The notes: a model not told the origin generated them from the sequence alone. A stretch of DNA of 64,000 nt from Iris pallida (GCA_029216955.1 JANAVB010009599.1:2101240-2165239); one strand, 5' to 3'. Shown: positions 35,804-45,700, counted from the first letter of the stretch. Program-made: numbers and translations.

Positions 35804-36282
35804 AGTACTGTAGAACCCTAGAGGGGGGGTGAATAGGGAAATAAAAAATAAACTATAACAAATGATGCAATAAAGAGTAAATAGTAGAAAGATCAAACGC
35901 AAACGCAAGGATGTATCCTGGTATCCTCTTTTGAGGCAATCCAGTCCCGGAACTCTCTCCGGCTTTAATCCACTATTATGCAAATAGTACACACGAGTTT
36001 GGATCCGAAGAACTCGCCAACTTCAACACGAGTTTGGATCCGAAGACTCGCCAACTTCTACACACGAGTTTTCTTACGAAGGCTCGCCAACTTCAAACAA
36101 AAGAGAATGAGAACTTGCTGATCTTCTAACACGTGAAGATCGAAATGTACAACTCTTTAATACTCTAGCACTTTGGGAGAGGATGACAATGAAAAGCTTT
36201 GAGAGAGTATTAATGGTGGAGCTCTTGGTTGTTGGAAAATTTATGGAAGAGTTGGTGAGGAAGCTCAAGAGAGAGAGAGCTT

Positions 36283-36292
36283 CCTTTTATAA
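36283..36292 (-). promoter_or_regulatory. TATA box of copia E 3' LTR
   Basis: Minus strand CTTATAAAAGG followed by a CT-rich tract and the R region. The palindrome array begins about 45 bp upstream. The 5' LTR copy, which would drive transcription, has the same box at 44831-44840. Confidence 0.65.
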
Positions 36293-36338
36293 GAAAACCA
36301 AGAGTGGGTGGCATTTAATGCTTCTGAGTGTACGCAGA

Positions 36339-36895
36339 CCGGCATGCCGTCGGTATGTCGCGGCATACCGCCGGTATGCCGGCCAAACAGTAACGGTCAT
36401 ATTTATGACCGTTCAAGAGCATTAAATGCGGCCATTAATGCATGTCAGACCAAATCGAAAAGCAGATTATTCGAAATTCGGTATACCGCCGGTATGCCGG
36501 AGCATACCGTCGGTATGCCGACTAAGATCACAGAAAGTTTTAGAGCTATAAGAAACGGTATGCCGTAGCGTACCGTCGGTATGCCGACAATAAATCACAG
36601 CATCTATTGTGTTGCTAGGAAACGGCATGCCGCCGGTATGCCGCAGCATGCCGTCGGTATGCCGATAATTCGAGACAGCAACTTTCTGGACACAGAAAGC
36701 GGTATGCCGCCGGTATGCCGAAGCATGCTGTCGGTATGCCGCTTATTGTCACAGAACCATTTCTGGACACGAAAACGGTATACCGCCGGTATGCCGTAGC
36801 ATGCCGTCGGTATGCCGCTTTTTGTCACAGAAACTTTTCTGGACACAAGAACGGTATACCGCCGGTATGCCGGAGCATACCGCCGGTATGCCGCT
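36339..36895. repeat. seven ~44 bp modules of CGGYATRCCG palindromes, 3' LTR
   Basis: Modules at about 36339, 36479, 36554, 36622, 36699, 36776 and 36852. Most hold four copies or close variants of the decamer palindrome CGG(T/C)AT(A/G)CCG, in two pairs joined by NAGC. Spacers of about 32 bp often contain TTTCTGGACACAGAAA-like inverted sequence. The same array is at 44887-45443 in the other LTR. Confidence 0.92.
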
Positions 36896-37147
36896 CTGAA
36901 TAACTTGATTTTCGATTTGTGCTTTAAGTTATCATCCATCCTTTAGTGTTTTACAGAAATACCTAGACCAGTACAGACTCGAAAACACTAAGCATGAAGA
37001 CGCCGACTTTATGCAGGGAATGCCGGTGAACGCCACAGTCTTCAAGAAATCAGAAAGTCCTTGATCTTCTGAGAGAATTAGAATCTGAAAAGCAAAAGAC
37101 TAAACTACGAAGATGCTGTTAATTACTCAAAATAAAATGTGCCAACA

Positions 37148-37165
37148 AACTCCCCCATTTTGATA
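37148..37165 (-). other. polypurine tract of copia element E
   Basis: Minus strand CAAAATGGGGGAGTT directly before the LTR start TGTTGGCAC, the usual copia arrangement. Similar purine or pyrimidine runs (CTCCCCC) recur at 37203-37250, perhaps additional tract copies as described for Sireviruses. Confidence 0.85.
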
Positions 37166-37575
37166 ATTGACAAAATAGAGAGATAGCATCTTCAGGGAGT
37201 ATCTCCCCCGTAGGTAGACAGCTCCCCCTCAATACGATTTCTCCCCCTTTGTCACTTATTCAAAGATGGGGATAACTAAAGTAAACAGTGCACATATAAA
37301 TGTAAAAATACGAGAAGAGTGATAAAAGCATGCATGAATATATTGAAGGAAAAGTTAAGATACATGCATGACCCATATAAAGCAGAGATAAAGAAAATAA
37401 AGACTCCATTACGAGAGCCGGACACTTGAGACAAACATGGATAAAGTCCCCGAAGGACTGCAAAAAGTAAGAAACAACCACACCGGTCCCCGAAGGACCA
37501 CAAAAGACAAACAAGCAACACATAAAAAACAAGAACCACTAAACCACTGAGACCATCACCAAAGGAGAACCATCC

Positions 37576-38781
37576 CTAATCCTCTGCCGGATCATCATCA
37601 CCATCATCATCCTGAGCCTGCTGGAGGGCGCCAAAAGGATCAATGCCGTCCGGGTACATAAACCCGTAGGCATTGGGGTCAGAGAAACGCGGGGCCGTGT
37701 ACATGGGATCCTGAAGATTAAGATCCAGAAAGGCATCCCGGTCTTGGAGAGTGCGCTGGATGAAGTAGCCCTGATCGTGGAAGCGAGACTGGATGAGGGC
37801 GCCAAGTCCACGAGTGTGGGTCCGCATCTGCTCCTCCGCCTGGGCCATCCTCAGATCAAAGTGGTGCTGAGTAAGTGGCATATAGCGGCCCGTAGATGGA
37901 GGGGTAGATGCAGGGGCAGCAGGAGTGGAACCCGGTTGCTCCTGGGAGGAGGAAGCACGGGAAGAAGAGCCGCCAGCAAGGGTACGGGAGACGGCCAAAA
38001 AAGAGGGGACCCCATCCGAGGAGCAGAGAGACAAGTCAACTTGTTTGGCCTCCATGAGTAAGGTGATGAAGGAACCATAGAGGAGGTTCTGCTTCCCCGC
38101 AGGCATGGTACGCCGGAATTGCAGAAGAAGAGTCTTGGGGAAGGAGAAACGCTTCCGGGCATAGAGATGGTACATGAGAACAAGAGCGTCACCAGTGATG
38201 GCATCATAGTTCCCGCCCTTTGGAAACAGAGTGTGGCACACGATACGGTGGAGCTCGTAGTAAAACGGCTCCAGCTGGACGGAGAGTGCCGGGATGGCGG
38301 GAGGGTTGGGACCCTTACAGATGATGCGACAGAATTCGTCGAAGGGTGATGCCGCCGAGGAGGTGAGAGCTCCCAAAAGAGGTAACGCATCACCTCTGTC
38401 CGGGATGCCCAAGATAGCCCCCACTTCCTTAGAGGTGAGACGGAAGTGGCGGTCATTCACCATAGATTGGATGGCGGAAGGGTCGTCGTCATCCGGTCTC
38501 ATGTTACAGTAGAATAGACGGACGGCAGCCGGGTAGACAGGGATTTGGCGCCGAAGAAGAGAGGAGAGACCAGCATCGTCAAACAAAGGGACGTGACCGG
38601 GGAAGAGGTTCCAGTTGATGGCCCGTCCTTTGAAGACGTTGTGGTTGGCGAAGTGTTGGAACCAAAGCTCGGCCGCCAAGGCGTTGGAAAAGACGCGTTG
38701 GTCATAGCCGGAGGGAAGCGCCACCGGAACGAACGGGTTGAACATGGTGGAGGAGGATCGGGGGCGCTTTGGGTTTGCCAT
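37576..38781 (-). CDS. extra ORF downstream of pol, putative plant transposon protein
   Basis: 401 residues, ATG at 38781, stop at 37576, uninterrupted. The N-terminal two thirds (WFQHFANHNVFKGRAINWNL, VRLFYCNMRPDDDD, FRLTSKEVGAILGIPDRGD) resemble the putative-plant-transposon-protein domain found as an additional ORF in plant retroelements; this is from memory of the family. A Ser/Pro/Ala-rich linker (residues about 275-300) and an acidic tail (DDDGDDDPAED) follow. No signal peptide or membrane segment is evident, so it is not an obvious envelope protein. Its sequence is visibly GC-richer than pol, suggesting a different origin. A TATA-like sequence lies 65 bp upstream and a palindrome array further up. 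Function unknown. Confidence 0.8.
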   Translation of the reverse strand: MANPKRPRSSSTMFNPFVPVALPSGYDQRVFSNALAAELWFQHFANHNVFKGRAINWNLFPGHVPLFDDAGLSSLLRRQIPVYPAAVRLFYCNMRPDDDDPSAIQSMVNDRHFRLTSKEVGAILGIPDRGDALPLLGALTSSAASPFDEFCRIICKGPNPPAIPALSVQLEPFYYELHRIVCHTLFPKGGNYDAITGDALVLMYHLYARKRFSFPKTLLLQFRRTMPAGKQNLLYGSFITLLMEAKQVDLSLCSSDGVPSFLAVSRTLAGGSSSRASSSQEQPGSTPAAPASTPPSTGRYMPLTQHHFDLRMAQAEEQMRTHTRGLGALIQSRFHDQGYFIQRTLQDRDAFLDLNLQDPMYTAPRFSDPNAYGFMYPDGIDPFGALQQAQDDDGDDDPAED

Positions 38782-38845
38782 GAGAGAGGAGCAGAGCTAT
38801 GTAGTGGAGAAGGAAGGAGTAGAGAGGAGGAGGAAGAAAGGATGG

Positions 38846-38853
38846 TATATAAA
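38846..38853. promoter_or_regulatory. TATA-like sequence upstream of the extra ORF
   Basis: Plus strand TATATAAA; the minus strand reads TTTATATA, so orientation is ambiguous. It sits 65 bp upstream of the ATG at 38781, with a pyrimidine-rich leader between on the minus strand. It could serve as a promoter for a subgenomic message of the extra ORF. Confidence 0.35.
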
Positions 38854-39135
38854 GGAGAGAGGGAAGATGAAGAGGTGAGTTTGAAAAAAAAAAGTGGAGG
38901 AGGGAACGGTTAAAGAGGAATGGTGATGGGGTAGTTGAAAAGGTGATTAGATGGGTGGAGTAAAAAGAGGAGAGAAAAGAGGAAGGGTAATTAATGGGAG
39001 GGAAGTTGAGGAGATGGGTAATAAATGATGGATTTGATGGAAGAGAGAGAATAAAGAAGGGATGGAAGGAATAAGAGAGGAGGGAATAAAGAAGGGGCCC
39101 GCACAATCAGTTCAGCATTAAAGCCCGCAGTCGTC

Positions 39136-39336
39136 CGGCATGCCGTCGGTATACCGTAGTATACCGTCGGTATGCCGAAGAACTAAACAGAACGTTATTC
39201 TGGTTCGAAAAACGGCATGCCGGCGGTATGCCGTAGTGTACCGACGGTATGCCGAAGATCGAAACAGAACTGAATTCTGCTTCGAAAAACGGCATGCCGC
39301 CGGTATACCGCAGTATACCGTCGGTGTGCCGAACGA
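39136..39336. repeat. three CGGYATRCCG modules between pol and the extra ORF
   Basis: Modules start at about 39136, 39213 and 39290, built like those in the LTR (two palindrome pairs joined by TAGT or CAGT), with spacers containing AACAGAA...TTCTG. They lie just after the pol stop and about 280 bp upstream of the TATA-like sequence of the extra ORF. Confidence 0.9.
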
Positions 39337-39343
39337 GAAACGG

Positions 39344-42300
39344 TTAGGGATCAAAGGATAAAATGCCGAGTTCACGACAAAGGAAAGAGAAGCGGTCTTC
39401 CGGGAGAGGTTTAGTGAAAATATCGGCTAATTGATAGGTAGTATCAATAAATTCAAGATGGATATCTCCTTTTTGTTGATGGTCACGAAGAAAATGGTGT
39501 CTAATTTCAATGTGCTTCGTGCGTGAGTGACAAATCGTGAGATTGATAGAGCTAGTGTTATCACATTTAATAGGGGTGCAAGAATGAGAAATACCATAAT
39601 CTAAAAGTGTTTGTGACATCCAAAGAATTTGTGCACAACAACAACCAGCCGCAATATACTCTGCCTCAGTGGTTGAGAGAGCGACAGAGTTTTGCTTCTT
39701 ACTAAACCACGATACCAAGGACTTCCCGAGGAATTGACATGTGCCACTAGTGCTTTTTCGGTCAATCTTGCATCCGGCAAAATCCGCATCCGAAAAGCCG
39801 TGAAGCTCAAAGGATGAGGATTTCGGATACCAAAGACCCATGTTAATGGTGCCTTTGAGATAACGAAAAATGCGCTTGAAGGCACTCAAATATGATTCCT
39901 TTGGATTGGCTTGATATCGTGCACACAAACAGACACTAAACATGATATCCGGACGGCTAGCCGTTAAATAAAGTAAGCTACCGATCATACCTCTATACTT
40001 ACGAATGTCGACCGATGTGCCATCTTCATCATTGTCAAGCTTGGTCGTTGTAGCCATAGGGGTCCTCATTGATTTGGATGAGTCAAGGTCGAAACGCTTG
40101 AGGAGGTCCCTTGTATATTTTGCTTGATTGATGAAGGTTCCTTTAGGTCCTTGCTTGATTTGTAACCCCAAGAAGAAGGAGAGTTCTCCCATCATACTCA
40201 TTTCAAACTCTTTCTGCATAACTTTGGCAAATTCTACACAAAGTGTGTTGTTAGTAGAACCAAAAATAATATCATCCACATAAATTTGAACCAATAAGAG
40301 AGTCCCATCATGGGATTTAATGAAAAGTGTGGTGTCAACTTTTCCCTTTGAAAAATTGTGAGAAACAAGAAAAGAGCTAAGACGCTCATACCAAGCACGT
40401 GGAGCTTGTTTGAGGCCATAAAGGGCTTTATGAAGTTTGAAAACGTGGTCAGGAAATTGAAAATCTTCAAAACCGGGAGGTTGTTTAACATAAACTTCCT
40501 CCTTAATAATACCATTAAGAAAAGCACTCTTAACATCCATTTGAAATAGCTTAAAGTCATTAAAACAAGCAAAGGCACAAAGCATACGAATGGATTCAAG
40601 ACGTGCAACCGGAGCATAGGTTTCGTCGTAGTCAATGCCTTCCTCTTGGTTATAGCCTTGGGCAACCAATCGGGCTTTGTTACGAGTCACTAACCCATCT
40701 TCATTTAGCTTGTTGCGAAACACCCATTTAGTTCCAATAATGGGATGATTGCTAGGTTTTGGGACAAGTTCCCAAACCTTGCTTCGCTCAAATTGATTAA
40801 GCTCCTCTTGCATAGCTATCATCCAAAATTCATCGAGAAAAGCATCACTAACATTTTTAGGCTCTATTTGAGAGATAAAAGCCACATTGGCACAAAGATC
40901 ACGAGTGACGGATCTTGTGCTAACACTTGAGGAAGGATCCCCAATGATGAGCTCCTTAGGATGATTGGTGACAAATCTCCATTCTCTTGGGAGATCCTTT
41001 GGAGGAGGCTCGAGAGGAGGAGACTCTTTTGATGGGGTCACAACTTCATTGTTAGATGAAGAAGGACGATCCTCAATAGAGGAGTTCTCCAATCCAAACG
41101 AGATGTCATCAATATCCTCGGAGGAGGAGAATGTAGAAGAGTTGAGTTCATTAAAAGAGACATTGATTGACTCTTCGACAACAAGACTTCTTTTATTAAA
41201 AACACAAAAACCTTTGCTATGAGTAGAGTATCCAAGAAATATTCCTTCATAGGCTTTTTCTTCAAACTTGCCTAGGTTATCCTTGGTATTCAAAATAAAA
41301 CAATTGCAACCAAAAACCTTGAAATATTCAATAGAAGGAATTTTGTTAAACCAAAGCTCATAAGGAGTCTTCTTAGTAATAGGTCTAATTAAGACCCTAT
41401 TAATTACATGACATGCCGTATTGACGGCTTCCGCCCAAAAATATTGAGGGAGCTTATATTGGTTTAACATGACCCGGGCCATATCGCCAAGGGTTCTATT
41501 CTTTCTCTCCACAACACCATTTTGTTGAGGAGTACGGGGACAAGCAAAATCATGTCCAAAACCATTCTTTTCACAAAATCTTTTGAAATCAACATTATCA
41601 AATTCACCTCCATGATCACTCCTAATTTTGTTAATAGAAAAGCCTTTCTCATTTTGAACACGTTTACAAAAAGCAACAAATTCACGAAAAGTATCACTTT
41701 TGCAAGCAAGAAAAATAACCCAAGTAAATCTTGAAAAATCATCAACTAAAACAAAGGCATAGAGTTTGCCACCAAGGCTAGCTACTCTACTAGGCCCGAA
41801 AAGATCCATATGAATAAGTTGAAGGGGTCTTGTGGTACTCACAGAGTTGATGGATTTGAAAGATGACTTGGTCAACTTACTTTTCTCGCATTCTTCACAA
41901 ACCATATCCTTCTTGAAGGGGATGCTAGGAAGTCCTCGTACAAGCTTCTTGGAGGCGAGACGAGAGATGGTATCCATGTTAGCGTGTCCAAGCCTCATGT
42001 GCCAAAGCCAACTCTCATCGTTCTTTGCAACTAGGCACCTGTCATTGTTAGTACCTTCAACAAGATAAAGAACATAAATATTGTTTTCTCTAATGCCTTC
42101 ATACACAATAGTTCCATTGGAGCTATCGGTAATGTAGCATTTGAGTTTAACAAACTTGATATCATAGCCATTATCGGTGAGATGGCTAATACTAAGGAGG
42201 TTATGCTTAAGATTAGTAACAAGACATACATTATTGATACAAGGATAAGGAGGAGAACCGATATTACCATTTCCAATAATATAACCTTTTAGATTGTTAC

Positions 42301-42424
42301 CGAAGGAGACATGTCCTTCCTTCTTCATCGATAGCGTTGTAAAAAGTGAAGCATCACCGGTCATGTGCCGTGAACAACCGCTATCGAGAATCCACTTGCT
42401 TCTAGCATGAGAAGGATTCGTCAC
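39344..42424 (-). CDS. pol: copia pol polyprotein (protease, integrase, RT, RNase H), intact
   Basis: 1026 residues without a stop. Protease WILDSGCSRHMTG (about residue 11, Asp-Ser-Gly); pre-integrase zinc region (LWHMRLGH ... CEECEKSK, about 138-190); integrase core with IHMDLFGP, IRSDHGGEFDN and TPQQNGVVERKN (Asp, Asp, Glu); RT from WVFRNKLNEDG to IYVDDIIFGST (YVDD); RNase H with SDADFAGCKIDRKSTSG and TEAEYIAA, ending ADIFTKPLPEDRF. All catalytic residues are visible. The frame is opened by a TAG immediately upstream, and the first codon at 42424 is GTG, so translation must come by fusion from the gag frame, which overlaps it by 23 bases. Potentially functional. Confidence 0.9.
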   Translation of the reverse strand: MTNPSHARSKWILDSGCSRHMTGDASLFTTLSMKKEGHVSFGNNLKGYIIGNGNIGSPPYPCINNVCLVTNLKHNLLSISHLTDNGYDIKFVKLKCYITDSSNGTIVYEGIRENNIYVLYLVEGTNNDRCLVAKNDESWLWHMRLGHANMDTISRLASKKLVRGLPSIPFKKDMVCEECEKSKLTKSSFKSINSVSTTRPLQLIHMDLFGPSRVASLGGKLYAFVLVDDFSRFTWVIFLACKSDTFREFVAFCKRVQNEKGFSINKIRSDHGGEFDNVDFKRFCEKNGFGHDFACPRTPQQNGVVERKNRTLGDMARVMLNQYKLPQYFWAEAVNTACHVINRVLIRPITKKTPYELWFNKIPSIEYFKVFGCNCFILNTKDNLGKFEEKAYEGIFLGYSTHSKGFCVFNKRSLVVEESINVSFNELNSSTFSSSEDIDDISFGLENSSIEDRPSSSNNEVVTPSKESPPLEPPPKDLPREWRFVTNHPKELIIGDPSSSVSTRSVTRDLCANVAFISQIEPKNVSDAFLDEFWMIAMQEELNQFERSKVWELVPKPSNHPIIGTKWVFRNKLNEDGLVTRNKARLVAQGYNQEEGIDYDETYAPVARLESIRMLCAFACFNDFKLFQMDVKSAFLNGIIKEEVYVKQPPGFEDFQFPDHVFKLHKALYGLKQAPRAWYERLSSFLVSHNFSKGKVDTTLFIKSHDGTLLLVQIYVDDIIFGSTNNTLCVEFAKVMQKEFEMSMMGELSFFLGLQIKQGPKGTFINQAKYTRDLLKRFDLDSSKSMRTPMATTTKLDNDEDGTSVDIRKYRGMIGSLLYLTASRPDIMFSVCLCARYQANPKESYLSAFKRIFRYLKGTINMGLWYPKSSSFELHGFSDADFAGCKIDRKSTSGTCQFLGKSLVSWFSKKQNSVALSTTEAEYIAAGCCCAQILWMSQTLLDYGISHSCTPIKCDNTSSINLTICHSRTKHIEIRHHFLRDHQQKGDIHLEFIDTTYQLADIFTKPLPEDRFSFLCRELGILSFDP

Positions 42425-42707
42425 CTACAACATAAGTTGAAGATGAACATTTTGGTACCCATGATCTTATGGGTCCTTGAGTGTTAGTCTTAGGAACCCA
42501 TTTAAGAACTCTCATGTCAACTTGTTTTCTTGTATAACAAAAATTAGAAGTATGACCAAGCAACCCACAATAATTGCACATTAAGGAAGATCTAAAAGAA
42601 GAAGTGTGAGTGTTGTGCATATGTGAGTCTCTAGTGTGAGATGTTCTACCATGAGTGTTATGATGATAGAAAAATGCATGATGAGAAGTTTTCTTTTTAA
42701 CAAAAGG
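42402..42707 (-). CDS. gag C-terminal continuation with a second zinc knuckle
   Basis: Same frame as gag, downstream of a TGA at 42708-42710. Contains CNYCGLLGHTSNFC, a CCHC knuckle, then KWVPKTNTQGPIRSWVPK, and ends at a TAG at 42402, overlapping the pol frame. An internal ATG at 42620 could also start it. The TGA could derive from CGA by C-to-T change at a CpG; alternatively readthrough is needed. Confidence 0.6.
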   Translation of the reverse strand, partial: PFVKKKTSHHAFFYHHNTHGRTSHTRDSHMHNTHTSSFRSSLMCNYCGLLGHTSNFCYTRKQVDMRVLKWVPKTNTQGPIRSWVPKCSSSTYVVGDESFSC

Positions 42708-44300
42708 TCATTTTCTAGTGTTAGAAGAGGAGTTGTGTGTAGTGTTCATGTAATGGTTATGCCTAGCATTGTGATGAGTGTGGGGAGGTCTAGGAGCATG
42801 CATGTGAGTGGAATTCTTATTACTAGAATTCTTACTCCGTGTAAGAAGATCATTATACTTAATAGAAGTGGAATATTCTCTTCTATTTGCATCTTGACAT
42901 TTGTGCATGGCAAACTCATAAGAGCTTCTCATGGATTGAATCTCATCATCCTTTTTCTTGATGGTGTCAAGAGATTCTTGAAGTTTTAGTCTCAAAGACT
43001 CCACTTCATCCGTGTCGGAAATAGGAGATTTTCCCTTCACATCACTAATGATGCTTGAGAGCCTCTCTACTTCAAGTTGAAGAGCCTCGACCTCCTTACG
43101 AGATTTCTTGTATTTATTCCGAACACCTTTGTGTTCTTCATGTAACTCAAGAATGGCTTTCTCCAAATCATCATAGGTAAGAGTGTTTAAGGAAAAATCA
43201 TCAAGTACCTCATCGGTTGCCATGAGACAGACGTTGGCATTGTGTTTGCACTCCTTGTCATTGTCGGAGTCGCTTGCGTCGCTTTCACACCAAATGCTAG
43301 TGTTGGCGAACTTTCTGGAGGACGAGCTTCCCTTGCTTGGCTTCTCGTACTTGCTTGAATCTTTTCGTACCATCGGACAATCCCTCTTGATGTGTCCGGG
43401 TCTTCTGCATTGATAGCATGCCGGGTCATCTTCATTGTCCCGTCTAGAGCGGTTGGCCTTGTTGAACTTTAAGAACTTCCTGAAGTGCTTAGCTGTGAGA
43501 GCTATTTCTTCATCGTTGTCCGACTCATTGTCGTCGGAGCTATCCTTGGAGTAGGACCTTGAAGCTTTGAGAGCAAGAGTCTTCTCCTTTTCTTTGGTCT
43601 TCTCCTTCTCCTTCTCTTGAATGGAGGATTCCTCTTGATCCTTCATGTCAAGCTCGTGAGTCATCAGCTTACCCATGAGGGTCTCTAGGTTCATGACGGT
43701 AAGATCGTTCCCCTCAATGATTGCGGTAGCTTTAGGACTCCAAGCTTTCGTCAAACCTCTAAGAATCTTCCTTATCTTTTCATGAGCGGGATATTCCTTT
43801 CCAAGAGAAGAGAGAGGGTTAATAATATCACCAAAGCGAGTAAACATGCTAGCAATAGATTCATCATGCTTCATTTTAAAAGACTCATATTCTTGCGTGA
43901 GTCTACTGATCTTAGATTCCTTCACTTGTGAAGTCCCCTCGTGTGTAACTTCAAGCAACTTCCAAATTTCATTGGAAGTCTTGCAAGTAGAGATTCGATT
44001 GAATTCACTACTGTCGAGAGCACAGTAAAGAGCGTTCATTGCCTTGGCATCTCGACAAGCAAGCTTCTTGATGTTTTCAGTGAGTGTTTCCCGAAGGGTG
44101 TCAGAAGCAATATCCTCTATAGCTCTGGAAGGAGTAGGGATGCCATTTATCACGCAATCCCATAAATCAAAATCTATGGATTTGAGATAAATGCCCATCC
44201 TAATCTTCCAATAGTTATAGTTGGTACCATCAAATAGGGGAGGCCTATTTGTGGAGTGTCCCTCATTGTGAAACGTGTTGATGCTAGGGTTAGAGGCCAT
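42708..44300 (-). CDS. gag: copia gag, Sirevirus-like (530 codons)
   Basis: ATG at 44300, 53 bp inside the 5' LTR end. Residues 15-60 hold NRPPLFDGTNYNYWKIRM, and the UBN2-type gag domain continues to about residue 230 (IWKLLEVTHEGTSQVKESK). A Lys/Glu-rich stretch follows, then the CCHC knuckle CYQCRRPGHIKRDC at about residue 295. The C-terminal part (about 380-470) is heptad-like (VEALQLEVERLSSII, SLRLKLQESLDTIKKKDDE), predicting a coiled coil as in Sirevirus gag. It forms the virus-like particle in the cytoplasm. Terminates at a TGA, after which the frame stays open. Confidence 0.85.
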   Translation of the reverse strand: MASNPSINTFHNEGHSTNRPPLFDGTNYNYWKIRMGIYLKSIDFDLWDCVINGIPTPSRAIEDIASDTLRETLTENIKKLACRDAKAMNALYCALDSSEFNRISTCKTSNEIWKLLEVTHEGTSQVKESKISRLTQEYESFKMKHDESIASMFTRFGDIINPLSSLGKEYPAHEKIRKILRGLTKAWSPKATAIIEGNDLTVMNLETLMGKLMTHELDMKDQEESSIQEKEKEKTKEKEKTLALKASRSYSKDSSDDNESDNDEEIALTAKHFRKFLKFNKANRSRRDNEDDPACYQCRRPGHIKRDCPMVRKDSSKYEKPSKGSSSSRKFANTSIWCESDASDSDNDKECKHNANVCLMATDEVLDDFSLNTLTYDDLEKAILELHEEHKGVRNKYKKSRKEVEALQLEVERLSSIISDVKGKSPISDTDEVESLRLKLQESLDTIKKKDDEIQSMRSSYEFAMHKCQDANRREYSTSIKYNDLLTRSKNSSNKNSTHMHAPRPPHTHHNARHNHYMNTTHNSSSNTRK

Positions 44301-44339
44301 GGATCACTCAAGGGTGTAAATCCAAATCAAGAGAACAAA

Positions 44340-44351
44340 GCTCTGATACCA
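44340..44351 (-). other. primer-binding site of copia element E (initiator Met tRNA)
   Basis: Minus strand TGGTATCAGAGC, two bases (AT) after the 5' LTR end at 44354; the classic 12-base complement to plant initiator-Met tRNA. Confidence 0.92.
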
Positions 44352-44353
44352 AT

Positions 44354-45695
44354 TGTAGAACCCTAGAGGGGGGGGGGTGAATAGGGAAATAAAAAATAAA
44401 CTATAACAAATGATGCAATAAAGAGTAAATAGTAGAAAGATCAAACGCAAACGCAAGGATGTATCCTGGTATCCTCTTTTGAGGCAATCCAGTCCCGGAA
44501 CTCTCTCCGGCTTTAATCCACTATTATGCAAATAGTACACACGAGTTTGGATCCGAAGAACTCGCCAACTTCAACACGAGTTTGGATCCGAAGACTCGCC
44601 AACTTCTACACACGAGTTTTCTTACGAAGGCTCGCCAACTTCAAACAAAAGAGAATGAGAACTTGCTGATCTTCTAACACGTGAAGATCGAAATGTACAA
44701 CTCTTTAATACTCTAGCACTTTGGAAGAGGATGACAATAAAAAGCTTTGAGAGAGTATTAATGGTGGAGCTCTTGGTTGTTGGAAAATTTATGGAAGAGT
44801 TGGTGAGGAAGCTCAAGAGAGAGAGAGCTTCCTTTTATAAGAAAACCAAGAGTGGGTGGCATTTAATGCTTCTGAGTGTACGCAGACCGGCATGCCGTCG
44901 GTATGCCGCGGCATACCGCCGGTATGCCGGCCAAACAGTAACGGTCATATTTATGACCGTTCAAGAGCATTAAATGCGGCCATTAATGCATGTCAGACCA
45001 AATCGAAAAGCAGATTATTCGAAATTCGGTATACCGCCGGTATGCCGGAGCATACCGTCGGTATGCCGACTAAGATCACAGAAAGTTTTAGAGCTATAAG
45101 AAACGGTATGCCGTAGCGTACCGTCGGTATGCCGACAATAAATCACAGCATCTATTGTGTTGCTAGGAAACGGCATGCCGCCGGTATGCCGCAGCATGCC
45201 GTCGGTATGCCGATAATTCGAGACAGCAACTTTCTGGACACAGAAAGCGGTATGCCGCCGGTATGCCGAAGCATGCCGTCGGTATGCCGCTTATTGTCAC
45301 AGAACCATTTCTGGACACGAAAACGGTATACCGCCGGTATGCCGTAGCATGCCGTCGGTATGCCGCTTTTTGTCACAGAAACTTTTCTGGACACAAGAAC
45401 GGTATACCGCCGGTATGCCGGAGCATACCGCCGGTATGCCGCTCTGAATAACTTGATTTTCGATTTGTGCTTTAAGTTATCATCCATCCTTTAGTGTTTT
45501 ACAGAAATACCTAGACCAGTACAGACTCGAAAACACTAAGCATGAAGACGCCGACTTTATGCAGGGAATGCCGGTGAACGCCACAGTCTTCAAGAAATCA
45601 GAAAGTCCTTGATCTTCTGAGAGAATTAGAATCTGAAGAGCAAAAGACTAAACTACGAAGATGCTGTTAATTACTCAAAATAAAATGTGCCAACA
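44354..45695 (-). repeat. 5' LTR of copia element E, with CGGYATRCCG array
   Basis: 1342 bp, nearly identical to 35809-37147. The palindrome modules lie at about 44887-45443 and the TATA at 44831-44840. One module base that reads CATGCTG in the 3' LTR (36724) reads CATGCCG here, i.e. the palindrome is intact in this copy. Confidence 0.92.
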
Positions 45696-45700
45696 AGTAC

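Larger units (their letters stand above)
35809..37147 (-). repeat. 3' LTR of copia element E
   Basis: Minus strand TGTTGGCACA ... GGGTTCTACA. Contains the CGGYATRCCG module array at 36339-36895 in U3 and the TATA at 36284. Followed on the plus side by the polypurine tract. Confidence 0.92.
35809..45695 (-). mobile_element. young Sirevirus-type copia element E (minus strand)
   Basis: LTRs of 1339 bp (35809-37147) and 1342 bp (44354-45695) are nearly identical; one length difference is a G run near the terminus. AGTAC target duplications at 35804-35808 and 45696-45700. Contents on the minus strand: initiator-Met primer site, gag with coiled coil and CCHC, full pol in copia order (protease, integrase, RT, RNase H), an extra ORF, and a polypurine tract. 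A long gag with a coiled coil, an extra ORF after pol and palindrome-rich LTRs fit the Sirevirus genus. Confidence 0.88.

Noticed and set aside
36308..36939. Repetitive Met-Pro, Arg-Tyr and Cys-Arg ORFs on both strands (also 44856-45487)
   Set aside because: Produced by the CGGYATRCCG palindrome array in the LTR.
37851..38456. 201-codon minus-strand ORF
   Set aside because: Shadow frame inside the 401-codon extra ORF, Pro/Leu/Ser-rich from codon composition.
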